Positions 50,968-59,323 of a DNA stretch of 64,000 bases are shown here, piece by piece. Below the pieces are notes generated by a model, which was not told the DNA's origin, did no database searches, and worked only from the letters and a program-made list of their open reading frames with translations. This stretch comes from SpSt-398 sp041752235 (GTDB lineage: Bacteria; Bacteroidota; Bacteroidia; Chitinophagales; Chitinophagaceae), in NCBI GenBank assembly GCA_041752235.1, contig JBGSHM010000034.1:1-64000 (forward strand). The letters run 5' to 3'. The stretch's first letter is position 1; the number at the start of each line of letters is the position of its first letter. Position numbers and translations under genes: made by a program.

Positions 50968-53205
50968 TTAATTGGGAGATTCCGTATCGTATCGGTCAAC
51001 CGATTGAATACCACCAAGTTGTTTTAAGCGCTGGACAAGCACGTCCAGCTCCTCTTTATCGTGTACGAAGACCTTAATATTTCCTTCAAAAACCCCTTCC
51101 CTTGCCTCCACCGTTAAGGCGCTGATATTGATCTTCATTTCCCCCGATATCAGGTTGGTTATTTTATTAATAACGCCAACATCATCGAGCCCAATGATGC
51201 GTAAACCAGTAAGGAAGGAGATTTCTTTATTCTTGGCCCATTTGGTTTTCACCACCCGGTGCCCAAAATTAGCGAGAAGCTTGGCGGCATTGGGGCAATT
51301 GGTGCGGTGTATGGTCAACCCTTTTCCCGTAGTTACAAATCCAAACACATCATCTCCAGGAATGGGTTTGCAACAATTCGCCAGGTTATAAACGATCCGG
51401 TCGCTGCTCTCTCCAAAGATGATCAGCTCCGCATCTTTTTTATTCAGCGGATGAGGAGAATGGTCCCCTTTTTCGGAGGGAATGCGCTCGGGCTTGGGTG
51501 CTTCCAACCGATCACCCAATACTTTGAATTCCTTGAGTTCTTTCAGGTCAATGGCCTTTACAGCTACCTGATAAAAGAGATCGAGTTGCGAATTGAGTTT
51601 GTAAAATGTAGCGAGTTCTTCAATATTCCCTGCGGTAAAGGCCGCGCCGATACCTTCGAGTTTTCGCTGGACAAAATATTTTCCTTCATCGGCAATGGTG
51701 CGTTTTTCTTCCTTGAGGGAATCCTTGATCTTGTTCTTGGCTTTTGCACTCACCACAAAACCCAGCCAGTCTTCCGAAGGTTTTTGTTTGTTGGAGGTAA
51801 TGATCTCTACCTGGTCACCACTCCGGAGCTTATGACTGATCGGTACTAATTTGTGGTTTACCTTGGCACCAATACATTTAGAACCTACAGCGCTATGAAT
51901 GGCAAAGGCGAAGTCAAGCGCCGTGGAACCTACCGGCAACATTTTTACATCGCCTTTGGGGGTATAGACATAGATCTCTTCGGCCAGGAAACTTGTTTTG
52001 AAATCCTGTAAGAAGTCAATGGAGTCGGTTTCATTACTGGTGATCACCTCACGAATCTGCTCAAACCATTTTTCAAACCGGCTCTCTTCCGCGCTGCCTT
52101 CTTTATATTTCCAGTGCGCGGCCAATCCTTTTTCGGCGATCTCATTCATCCGCTTCGTCCGTATCTGTACTTCCACCCATTTCCCCTGCGGACCCATCAC
52201 GGTGGTGTGAAGCGCCTCGTAGCCATTTGATTTGGGATTACTGAGCCAGTCACGTAATCTTTCCGGGGAAGGATTGTACTCATCCGTGATAAAGGAATAC
52301 ACTTTCCAGCAATCCTCTTTTTCCTTTTCATGCGGAGAGTCAAGGATAATTCGGATGGCAAAAAGGTCATACACTTCTTCAAAGCCCACCCCTTTCTTCT
52401 TCATTTTATTCCAGATGGAATGGATGCTTTTGGGACGGCCATAGATCTCAAAATTGAAATTGTTCTTGACCAGTTTTTCCTTGATGGGTTTGATGAATTC
52501 GTTGATGTACTTGCTCCGTTCCCTTTTGGTTTCAGCGAGTTTACGGGCAATGTCCCGATAGGTATCCGGTTCCATGTATTTCATGGCCAGGTCTTCCATC
52601 TCGGTTTTTATACTATACAAACCCATCCGGTGGGCAAGCGGGGCATATACATAGACCGTTTCAGAGGATATCTTGAGTTGTTTCTCCCGTTTCATACTGT
52701 CCAGGGTGCGCATATTATGCAGCCTGTCCGAGAGCTTGATCAGGATCACCCGTGGGTCATCGGTCAGCGTAAGGAGGATCTTTTTAAAATTCTCGGCTTG
52801 TTGCGAAGCATTGATGTCAATGACATTGGAAATCTTGGTCAACCCATCCACGATGCGCGCGATCTCGCTGCCAAATTCCCTTTCCACATCTTCCAGGGTT
52901 ATATCTGTATCCTCGACCGTATCATGTAACAAAGCACAGATGGTGGAGCGTACCCCGAGGCCAATTTCTTCCACACATATCTTGGCTACAGCTATGGGAT
53001 GCAGGATATAAGGTTCCCCGCTTTTCCGACGCATGGTTTTGTGCGCTTCGGCGGCCATTTCAAAGGCCACCCGAATCAGTTTCCTGTCACCCGGCTTCAG
53101 TTTTGTCTTCAAGGCCCGCAGCAACGCACGATACTCCCTGAGGATCAATTTTTTCTCTTGTTCCTCGTTCAAATTGTACCGGGGTATTTGGGCGACCGTT
53201 TCCAT
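50968..53205 (-). CDS. spoT: Bifunctional (p)ppGpp synthetase/hydrolase (RelA/SpoT family)
   Basis: 745 residues of a long RSH enzyme. Domains: HD hydrolase about 45-190 with ICALLHDTVEDTDITLEDVE, synthetase about 230-370 with DLFAIRIILDSP and VEVQIRTKRMNEIAEKGLAAH, TGS about 400-460 (VYTPKGDVKMLPVGSTALDF), a helical/zinc-finger region with NCCKPIPGDDV, and C-terminal ACT about 665-745. Both the HD and EVQIRT residues are intact, so synthesis and hydrolysis are both expected. It controls the stringent response. Single-gene transcript by position. Confidence 0.95.
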   Translation of the reverse strand: METVAQIPRYNLNEEQEKKLILREYRALLRALKTKLKPGDRKLIRVAFEMAAEAHKTMRRKSGEPYILHPIAVAKICVEEIGLGVRSTICALLHDTVEDTDITLEDVEREFGSEIARIVDGLTKISNVIDINASQQAENFKKILLTLTDDPRVILIKLSDRLHNMRTLDSMKREKQLKISSETVYVYAPLAHRMGLYSIKTEMEDLAMKYMEPDTYRDIARKLAETKRERSKYINEFIKPIKEKLVKNNFNFEIYGRPKSIHSIWNKMKKKGVGFEEVYDLFAIRIILDSPHEKEKEDCWKVYSFITDEYNPSPERLRDWLSNPKSNGYEALHTTVMGPQGKWVEVQIRTKRMNEIAEKGLAAHWKYKEGSAEESRFEKWFEQIREVITSNETDSIDFLQDFKTSFLAEEIYVYTPKGDVKMLPVGSTALDFAFAIHSAVGSKCIGAKVNHKLVPISHKLRSGDQVEIITSNKQKPSEDWLGFVVSAKAKNKIKDSLKEEKRTIADEGKYFVQRKLEGIGAAFTAGNIEELATFYKLNSQLDLFYQVAVKAIDLKELKEFKVLGDRLEAPKPERIPSEKGDHSPHPLNKKDAELIIFGESSDRIVYNLANCCKPIPGDDVFGFVTTGKGLTIHRTNCPNAAKLLANFGHRVVKTKWAKNKEISFLTGLRIIGLDDVGVINKITNLISGEMKINISALTVEAREGVFEGNIKVFVHDKEELDVLVQRLKQLGGIQSVDRYDTESPN

Positions 53206-53255
53206 GCCTTACGAAAATAACAAAATTGGGCGGTAGTAGGTTGCAGTGAATGCAT

Positions 53256-53263
53256 TACCTTTG
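53256..53263 (+). promoter_or_regulatory. -7 element upstream of tRNA-Leu and tig
   Basis: TACCTTTG is a full -7 match on the plus strand, in the divergent gap between spoT and tRNA-Leu. Nothing convincing sits at -33. If used, the tRNA would be preceded by a leader of about 90 nt containing the repeat below. Confidence 0.35.
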
Positions 53264-53289
53264 CCGACCTTTGAAGACAGGTCATTGGT

Positions 53290-53345
53290 CAGAAGTCCGG
53301 GGTCCGGAGTATTTCTAACTCTTTTCTACTCCCGACTTCCGACTC
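53290..53345. repeat. GTCCGGGG-word inverted repeat before tRNA-Leu
   Basis: AGAAGTCCGGGGTCCGGAGT faces ACTCCCGACTTCCGACTCCC on the other side of a short AT loop. The words match those in the repeat at 6307-6458. Confidence 0.75.
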
Positions 53346-53360
53346 CCGTCTTCAAACCTA

Positions 53361-53442
53361 CCGGATGTGGTGAAATTGGTAGACACGTCAGACTTAGGAT
53401 CTGATGCCGCAAGGTGTGGGGGTTCGAGTCCCTCCATCCGGA
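53361..53442 (+). tRNA. tRNA-Leu (anticodon TAG)
   Basis: 82 nt. The acceptor stem pairs CCGGATG (53361-53367) with CATCCGG (53435-53441), with discriminator A53442. The anticodon stem TCAGA/TCTGA encloses the loop CTTAGGA, giving anticodon TAG (codon CUA, and by wobble other CUN). The long variable arm and the T-arm GGTTCGAGTCCC mark a type II leucine tRNA. CCA is not encoded, so it must be added. The structure is intact. Confidence 0.93.
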
Positions 53443-53461
53443 CTTAATTGTACTATTTATT

Positions 53462-54835
53462 ATGGCGACTGTTACAAAAGAGAATGTCGGTCTCTTAAAC
53501 GAGAAACTGTCTGTTACACTCAACAAAGAAGATTATCTGCCCGCTTTTCAGAAATCCCTGAAAGAATATGGCAAAAAAGCCAATATCCCGGGTTTCCGGA
53601 AGGGGATGGTTCCCGTTGGACTGATCAAGAAAATGTATGGCCACTCGGTTTTCACCGACGAAGTGCTCCGTAGTGTTGACCGTGAACTGGTTAAATACCT
53701 GCAAACCGAGAACCTGGACATCTTTGCCCAGCCCATTCCCATGGAAATGGATATCCAGCAACTGGATATGAACAACCCTGTGGATTATACCTTCCATTTT
53801 GAAGTGGGTATGAAACCCCCGGTTGAACTGACCGGTCTGGCCAAGGCCAAGATCACCCGCTATGTAGTGGATGTGACCGATGAAATGGTGGACAATGAAA
53901 TTACCCGCCTCCAGAACCGTTATGGCAATATGACCGAACCCGAGGAAGTGGCCACGGAAGAAAATGTGCTGAATGTAAACTTTGCCGAAGCCGATGCAGC
54001 CGGCAACCTGGTGGAAGGCGGCGTAACAAAAGATAATTCCCTGCTTGTTAAATATTTCTCGGCCGATCTCCGCAAATCCTTAATGGGAAAGAAAAAGGAC
54101 GACAAATTCACCCTTCAACTTAAAACCGCTTTTGAAGACAAGGAAAGAGACTGGGTAGCCGGTGACCTGGGATTGAACAAAGACAATGCCGCCGACCTGG
54201 AAAAATATTTTACCGTCACCATTACCAAAGTTGGCTTATTGGAAAAACGCGGATTGGATGAGGAATTCTTTAACCAACTCTATCCCGGTCAGGAAGTAAA
54301 GACCGAAGCCGATTTCCGGAATAAGATCAAGGAAGAAATTGCCAATTACTGGGCGGGTCAGGCACGTAACCAGATCCATGACCAATTGTACCACCAACTG
54401 ATCGATCATACCCCGATTGAATTCCCCGAAGCCTTCCTGAAAAGATGGATGAAGACGCAGGGTGAAAGCCCCAAGACCGAAGAAGAAGTAGAAAAGGAAT
54501 TCCCCAGCTTCAAAAATCAATTGAAGTGGAGCCTGATCACCGAAAAGATCGTAACGGATAACGCCATCCAGGTTCAACCCGACGAACTCCGCCAATTTGC
54601 CAGACAGCAATTATTTGGCTACATGGGCATGGGTGCCATGGATGAAGAGCAACCCTGGGTTGCTGATTATGTAGAGAAAATGATGAAGGACCGGAAATAT
54701 GTGGAAGATGCCTATAACCGCATCCAGACACAGCGGATATTTGAATGGGCGGAGACCCAGATCAACCCGACCGATAAATCCATTTCGGCAGAGGAGTTTA
54801 CGAAGATGGTGGAGGAACATCAGCATCATCATTAA
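53462..54835 (+). CDS. tig: Trigger factor
   Basis: 457 residues from the ATG at 53462, 19 bp after the tRNA; a longer frame starting inside the tRNA is rejected. Ribosome-binding N-terminal domain about 1-120 (NEKLSVTLNKEDYLPAFQKSL, with GFRKGMVPVGLIKKMYG in place of the G-F-R-x-G-x-x-P signature), a peptidyl-prolyl isomerase-like domain about 155-240 that is degenerate, and a C-terminal arm. It is a ribosome-associated chaperone. The C-terminus ends in natural His residues (EEHQHHH). An 8-bp-word repeat follows. Confidence 0.93.
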   Translation: MATVTKENVGLLNEKLSVTLNKEDYLPAFQKSLKEYGKKANIPGFRKGMVPVGLIKKMYGHSVFTDEVLRSVDRELVKYLQTENLDIFAQPIPMEMDIQQLDMNNPVDYTFHFEVGMKPPVELTGLAKAKITRYVVDVTDEMVDNEITRLQNRYGNMTEPEEVATEENVLNVNFAEADAAGNLVEGGVTKDNSLLVKYFSADLRKSLMGKKKDDKFTLQLKTAFEDKERDWVAGDLGLNKDNAADLEKYFTVTITKVGLLEKRGLDEEFFNQLYPGQEVKTEADFRNKIKEEIANYWAGQARNQIHDQLYHQLIDHTPIEFPEAFLKRWMKTQGESPKTEEEVEKEFPSFKNQLKWSLITEKIVTDNAIQVQPDELRQFARQQLFGYMGMGAMDEEQPWVADYVEKMMKDRKYVEDAYNRIQTQRIFEWAETQINPTDKSISAEEFTKMVEEHQHHH

Positions 54836-54844
54836 ACTTAAAGA

Positions 54845-54926
54845 TTTTACCGCCAAGACACGAAGACGCAATGGAGCGCTGGGAAATCCTGGCGCTTCTT
54901 TGTGTCTTGGCGTCCTGGCGGTAAAA
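54845..54926. repeat. 8-bp-word inverted repeat after tig
   Basis: Arms 54845-54879 and 54892-54926 pair at 29 of 35 positions. Plus-strand right arm: TCTTGGCG, TCCTGGCG, GTAAAA. Left arm read on the minus strand: CCATTGCG, TCTTCGTG, TCTTGGCG, GTAAAA. Confidence 0.9.
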
Positions 54927-55023
54927 CCGTCACACCCATTCCCGCCAATTTTGCAGTTCCATCATTTGGACGGATATTTGAGGGATTCCTTAGCCCGGAT
55001 TAATCGCTTAAATATCAAAACAA

Positions 55024-55719
55024 ATGAGTTCAGAATTTGAAAAATACGCCGTCAAACACCGGGGCATTTCCAGCAACACCCTGAACGGATATGCCTCGCA
55101 CCTGGTAACGGCGCTTACCCCCAACATTATTGAAGAGAGACCGATGAATGTGGCCGTCATGGACGTGTACAGCCGTTTGATGATGGACAGGATCATTTTT
55201 CTAGGTTACCCGATCAATGACGAAGTAGCCAATATCGTTACCGCCCAGTTATTATTCCTTGACTCGACCGATCGTGGCCGTGATATCAATATGTATATCA
55301 ATAGCCCTGGTGGTAGTGTATATGCCGGTATGGGTGTATACGATACCATGCAATATGTAGCCCCCGATGTGGCAACCATCTGTATCGGTGTGGCCGCCTC
55401 CATGGCTTCGGTATTACTTTGTGCCGGTACCAATGGAAAAAGGGCCGCGCTCAAACATTCACGGGTGATGATGCACCAGCCCAGTGGCGCCATCGGCGGA
55501 CAGGCCAGTGATATCGCCATCACTGTGAATGAGATTCGCAAACTGCGGGGTGAATTGTATGAGATCATTGCCAATCATTCTGGCAAATCCATCGACACCA
55601 TTCAGTCCGATTTTGACCGCGACTACTGGATGACCGCTTCCGAAGCAAAAGCTTATGGTCTCGTGGATGAGGTCTTACTCACCAACCCGAGAAAAGAGAA
55701 AAAAGATTCCAAACACTAA
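55024..55719 (+). CDS. clpP: ATP-dependent Clp protease proteolytic subunit, first copy
   Basis: 231 residues of ClpP, the serine protease chamber for ClpX/ClpA. Catalytic triad is visible: Ser in GVAASMASVLL, His in RVMMHQPSGAIGG and Asp in DFDRDYWMTASEA. Oligomerisation region INSPGGSVYAGMGVYDTM is present. An N-terminal extension of about 35 residues (VKHRGISSNTLNGYASHL) is a likely propeptide. A second clpP lies 10 bp downstream and clpX further on. The two ClpP proteins are distinctly different (see next entry). Confidence 0.95.
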   Translation: MSSEFEKYAVKHRGISSNTLNGYASHLVTALTPNIIEERPMNVAVMDVYSRLMMDRIIFLGYPINDEVANIVTAQLLFLDSTDRGRDINMYINSPGGSVYAGMGVYDTMQYVAPDVATICIGVAASMASVLLCAGTNGKRAALKHSRVMMHQPSGAIGGQASDIAITVNEIRKLRGELYEIIANHSGKSIDTIQSDFDRDYWMTASEAKAYGLVDEVLLTNPRKEKKDSKH

Positions 55720-55729
55720 AAAGTCAACG

Positions 55730-56365
55730 ATGTTTCCCAAGCAATATATACACAACGACTGGAGAGCCGATGATGAAGAGGACGAAAAAGACCCCGCTGC
55801 CAAACGCGATGAGCTGATGATGCTCAACAAACGGTTGGAAAAATATTTTTACGAAAAAAGAAGCGTTTACCTCTGGGGTGTGGTGGATGATAAATCGGCC
55901 CGCGAAGTGGTTTCCAAAATGCTCCTGCTCGAAGCCGATAAAGCCGGTGAAGAGATCAAATTCTTTATCAACAGCCCCGGCGGTGTGGTCACCAGCGGGA
56001 TGGTGATCTACGATACCATGAAGATGTTGAAATCACCCGTGAGTACCATTTGTATGGGACTGGCCGCTTCCATGGGAAGTATCCTGCTCAGTGGTGGGGT
56101 AAAAGGCAGACGATTTATCTACCCTCATGGAGAAGTCATGATCCACCAGCCTTCCCTCGGCGGACATTTTCAGGGGGTAAGTGCCGACCTGGAAATTCAA
56201 GCCAAACAAACACAACGCGTCAAAGAAATTGGAGCCACCATCCTGGCTAATAATTGCGGTAAGACCATGGCCCAGGTGATGAAGGATTTTGACCGGGATT
56301 ATTGGATGGATGCGAAAGAGGCGATCAATTATGGTATTGTTGATGGTGTCTTGGAGACACTTTAA
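55730..56365 (+). CDS. clpP: ATP-dependent Clp protease proteolytic subunit, second diverged copy
   Basis: 211 residues from the ATG at 55730. Upstream codons in frame overlap the first clpP, so this start is preferred. Triad retained: Ser in GLAASMGSILLSGG, His in EVMIHQPSLGGHFQG and Asp in DFDRDYWMDAKEA. The N-terminus is acidic (DWRADDEEDEKDPAAKRDEL), and the sequence differs from the first copy across much of its length while keeping the same fold. It may form mixed ClpP1-ClpP2 complexes as in other bacteria with two copies; sequence alone does not prove this. Confidence 0.93.
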   Translation: MFPKQYIHNDWRADDEEDEKDPAAKRDELMMLNKRLEKYFYEKRSVYLWGVVDDKSAREVVSKMLLLEADKAGEEIKFFINSPGGVVTSGMVIYDTMKMLKSPVSTICMGLAASMGSILLSGGVKGRRFIYPHGEVMIHQPSLGGHFQGVSADLEIQAKQTQRVKEIGATILANNCGKTMAQVMKDFDRDYWMDAKEAINYGIVDGVLETL

Positions 56366-56372
56366 TTAAAGC

Positions 56373-56544
56373 TTTTACCGCAGAGAACGAGAGAACGCGG
56401 AGTTACGCAAAGGAATTATTGATTATTAATTATTGATTATTTCCATACAAGTCAATCTTTCTCCATTTTTCAGCCAGTAATTAACAATCAATAATTCATA
56501 ATCTCTCTGCGAAACTCTGCGTTCTTATGTTCTCTGCGGTAAAA
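56373..56544. repeat. Nested inverted repeat of two word families
   Basis: Outer arms begin TTTTACCGCAGAGAAC and end GTTCTCTGCGGTAAAA. Within them, GAATTATTGATTATTAATTA faces TAATTAACAATCAATAATTC. So two unrelated word families are stacked inside one another. The element follows the second clpP. Confidence 0.88.
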
Positions 56545-56740
56545 TATCTATTTGATTTTCAATCAATTAAAAATATTCAAGCTGGAAATTCCCCGCTTAC
56601 AGCCTTTTTTGTAACTTCGCCTATTGCGTTTTACGTTAAAATAGTTTGATTATAAATTATTGATTATTAATTAATAGCTTGTTTATTTTTTAATATTCAC
56701 TAATTAATAATTAAGAATTTACAACAAGAATACCTATAGA
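56545..56740. other. AT-rich gap before clpX with possible promoter
   Basis: No gene in this 196 bp. TAACTTCG at 56612-56619 is a possible -7 element, after a T-run. More TAAT-type words (ATTATTGATTATTAATTAAT) cover 56645-56720. Confidence 0.5.
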
Positions 56741-57982
56741 ATGGCCAAAAGCCCCCTCCACTGTTCCTTTTGTGGTCGCAACCGCGATGAAGTGAAGATC
56801 CTGATAGCCGGGCAGGAAGGTCATATTTGTGAAAACTGTGTTGACCATGCACGCGAAATCATTGAACAAGAATTAATGGTCAAGGAAGAAAAATCCACTT
56901 CCTCCTTCAAACTCACTGTCAAAAAACCGGTTGAAATAAAGCGCTTCCTTGATGAATATGTCATCGGGCAGGGCGAAGCCAAGAAAGTACTGGCCGTAGC
57001 GGTGTATAACCACTACAAGCGTTTACAACAAAAGGCCACCGAAACCACCCCATCCGAAGTAGAGATCGAAAAGAGCAATATCATCATGGTAGGTGAAACC
57101 GGTACGGGAAAGACCCTGCTGGCCAAGACCATCGCCAAACTGCTCAATGTTCCTTTTACCATTGTGGATGCCACGGTATTCACTGAAGCGGGTTATGTAG
57201 GGGAAGATGTGGAAAGCATCCTCACCCGTTTGCTCCAGGTTTGTAACTATGATGTGTCAGCCGCAGAACGTGGCATCGTTTATATTGATGAGATCGACAA
57301 GATCGCGCGTAAAGGCGATAACCCCTCCATTACCCGTGATGTAAGCGGTGAAGGCGTGCAACAAGGCCTGCTCAAACTGCTGGAAGGAACCGATGTGCTC
57401 GTTCCCCCACAAGGCGGACGTAAACACCCAGAACAGAAACTCATCAAGATCAATACCCAGAATATCCTCTTTGTTTGTGGAGGTGCCTTTGATGGCATTG
57501 ATAAAGTGATCGGACGCCGGGTACAAACCAATACCATTGGTTTTAATGTGGACAAAGAGCTTCAGGACAATATGAAGAAGAACCTGTTGCAGTTTGTGAA
57601 CGCGCAGGACCTGAAAACATTTGGATTGATTCCCGAATTACTTGGCCGTCTGCCGGTGGTAACCCATCTTGATCCGCTGGATAGCGCCACCCTCCGGGAA
57701 ATTCTTACAGAACCCAAGAACGCCCTCGTTAAGCAATACAAGAAACTCTTCGAACTGGAAGGCATCCAGCTTTCCATCGAAACCGAGGTACTGGATTTCA
57801 TGGTTGAAAAAGCCATGGAATATAAACTGGGTGCCCGTGGACTTCGCAGCATCTGCGAAACCATCCTCACCGATGCCATGTACGAACTGCCTTCGTCCAA
57901 TATCAAGACCTTTACCCTCGATATTGAGTACACCCGCCGCAAGTTCGATACCAGCAAACTCAGCGTCCTCAAAGTAGCATAA
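56741..57982 (+). CDS. clpX: ATP-dependent Clp protease ATP-binding subunit ClpX
   Basis: 413 residues. N-terminal zinc-binding domain with CSFCGRNRDEVKILIAG and ICENCVDH (four Cys). AAA+ domain: Walker A GETGTGKTLLAKTIA near 125, Walker B IVYIDEIDKIARKG near 185, sensor 1 and arginine-finger region, LIPELLGRLPVVTHLDPLD near 300, and the small domain GARGLRSICETILTDAMYELP. No mutations in key residues are seen. Unfoldase for ClpP; with two ClpP proteins upstream, it may dock on one or both. It has its own likely promoter. Confidence 0.97.
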   Translation: MAKSPLHCSFCGRNRDEVKILIAGQEGHICENCVDHAREIIEQELMVKEEKSTSSFKLTVKKPVEIKRFLDEYVIGQGEAKKVLAVAVYNHYKRLQQKATETTPSEVEIEKSNIIMVGETGTGKTLLAKTIAKLLNVPFTIVDATVFTEAGYVGEDVESILTRLLQVCNYDVSAAERGIVYIDEIDKIARKGDNPSITRDVSGEGVQQGLLKLLEGTDVLVPPQGGRKHPEQKLIKINTQNILFVCGGAFDGIDKVIGRRVQTNTIGFNVDKELQDNMKKNLLQFVNAQDLKTFGLIPELLGRLPVVTHLDPLDSATLREILTEPKNALVKQYKKLFELEGIQLSIETEVLDFMVEKAMEYKLGARGLRSICETILTDAMYELPSSNIKTFTLDIEYTRRKFDTSKLSVLKVA

Positions 57983-57988
57983 TATTAT

Positions 57989-58042
57989 TTCTGTGCATTC
58001 CGTGAGCATTTTTTTCTCACTGAATACACGGAAGGCACAGAA
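57989..58042. repeat. CTGTGCATTCCG-word inverted repeat after clpX
   Basis: TTCTGTGCATTCCGTG (57989-58004) and CACGGAAGGCACAGAA (58027-58042) pair at 15 of 16 positions; the middle has GTGAG/CTCAC words. It resembles the perfect palindrome at 23707. Confidence 0.85.
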
Positions 58043-58075
58043 ATTATGTGCAAATTCGTGTTACAAACACAATAC

Positions 58076-58222
58076 ATGGAAGAAATCATCTCCCGTCTCC
58101 AATCCGAAGCCGGTTTAACTGAAGAACAAGCCAAAAAAGCCATTGAGACCATTAAGAATTTTGTGGTCGAAAAATTCCCGATGCTCGAAGGAGCCGTGTC
58201 GAATATTTTCAAAGCCTCCTAG
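58076..58222 (+). CDS. 48-residue helical protein, function unknown
   Basis: Reading from the ATG at 58076 gives 48 residues (MEEIISRLQSEAGLTEEQAK followed by KAIETIKNFVVEKFP and MLEGAVSNIFKAS). It is a charged, helix-forming peptide with the EAGLTEEQAKKA pattern also seen, as I recall, in short uncharacterised Bacteroidota proteins with similar sequence. Its TAG stop falls inside the left arm of the next repeat. It is close behind clpX but has room for its own promoter. Too short to be supported by anything but residue pattern and position. Confidence 0.65.
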   Translation: MEEIISRLQSEAGLTEEQAKKAIETIKNFVVEKFPMLEGAVSNIFKAS

Positions 58223-58295
58223 CGCTACTTTGCGTCTTTGCGTCCTCGCGGTTAAATTTCACCGCCAGGGCGCAAAGACGCTAAGTAACGCGAGG
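58218..58295. repeat. 8-bp-word inverted repeat containing a stop codon
   Basis: Arms 58218-58252 and 58261-58295 pair at about 30 of 35 positions. Plus-strand arm: ACTTTGCG, TCTTTGCG, TCCTCGCG, GTTAAA. Minus-strand arm: ACTTAGCG, TCTTTGCG, CCCTGGCG, GTGAAA. The TAG of the 48-residue gene lies in the first arm. Confidence 0.9.
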
Positions 58296-58315
58296 AAAAA
58301 CAATACCCCCCTGCC

Positions 58316-59323
58316 ATGAAAGGCAGTTTAATCGCCATTGCTTTATTCCTTTCCGCCTGTACATCCAAACCCGATAAACAGGTCACTCGCGCATTCTACC
58401 ACTGGAAGTCTCGCGTCAATATCTCCGCCCGGGAAACCCAGGTACTCGACTCTCTTTCCGTCACCCGCCTTTATATCAAATTCTTTGATGTGGAATGGGA
58501 CGATGCAAAAAATCAGCCCGTGCCGGTGGCAATGGTTCGTTTACCCAAAACCGATATTCCAAAATTTCGGATCACCCCCGTTGTTTTCATCACCAACGAA
58601 ACCTTGCAAAAACTCGATGAGGCAGGTGTAGATACTCTGGCGGTCAAACTGGCTGGATTATTAAATGAGTTAACCCCATCTCCCGATTGGAAATTGGACC
58701 GGGAAGTACAACTTGATTGTGACTGGACCGCCGCTACCCGTGACCGTTATTTCCGGTTGCTGGAACAGGTGAAAAAGCAACCCTATTTTACCGGGAAAAT
58801 CCTCTCCGCTACCATCCGGCTCCACCAATTGAAATACACCCAGTCCAATGGCATTCCCCCGGTTGACCGTGGCTTGCTGATGGCCTATAATATGGGTAAC
58901 CTTCGCCTCCCCGAAACCCGTAACTCCATCATTGACCCCGATATACTCAATCAGTACATTGGGAAAATGTCCAACTATCCCCTCCCCCTCGATATTGCCC
59001 TGCCGGTATTTGACTGGTGGATCTGGTTCAGAAATGATGCGTACAAAGGCCTGGTCCGTACCGAGACCATCCCCTATACATTATTTAAAAAAGAAAAAGT
59101 GGTTTTTACCCAACAGACCGTGGTAAATGGACATACCTTTGAAAAGAGTGACTGGTTGCGCTACGAGAACAGCCCGTATTTGTCACTGACCGAGGCCGCC
59201 TATCAATTGAACCGAAGACTGAACTCCGACCGCACCACCGTCATTCTCTATCATCTCGATCCCTCCAATCTTTCAAAATATACCTTGCATGAACTGGAAA
59301 CTGTTTACCGCCGCTTCCATTAG
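58316..59323 (+). CDS. Predicted lipoprotein of unknown function with TIM-barrel-like motifs
   Basis: 335 residues with a lipoprotein signal (KGSLIAIALFLSACTSK, lipobox SAC). Family-like conserved stretches are RLYIKFFDVEWDDAKNQP near 58, VQLDCDWTAATRDRYFRLLE near 135, ILSATIRLHQLKYTQSNGIP near 165 and PVDRGLLMAYNMGNLRLPE near 190. These hint at a glycosidase-like barrel (acidic residues after beta strands), but the catalytic residues are not certain. It overlaps the next gene by 35 bp in another frame. I recall the pattern as a widespread uncharacterised Bacteroidota family; treat that as recollection, not search. Confidence 0.7.
   Translation: MKGSLIAIALFLSACTSKPDKQVTRAFYHWKSRVNISARETQVLDSLSVTRLYIKFFDVEWDDAKNQPVPVAMVRLPKTDIPKFRITPVVFITNETLQKLDEAGVDTLAVKLAGLLNELTPSPDWKLDREVQLDCDWTAATRDRYFRLLEQVKKQPYFTGKILSATIRLHQLKYTQSNGIPPVDRGLLMAYNMGNLRLPETRNSIIDPDILNQYIGKMSNYPLPLDIALPVFDWWIWFRNDAYKGLVRTETIPYTLFKKEKVVFTQQTVVNGHTFEKSDWLRYENSPYLSLTEAAYQLNRRLNSDRTTVILYHLDPSNLSKYTLHELETVYRRFH

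Noticed and set aside
53414..53461. Longer trigger-factor frame starting inside the tRNA gene
   Set aside because: The first 16 codons overlap tRNA-Leu; family proteins begin at the ATG at 53462.
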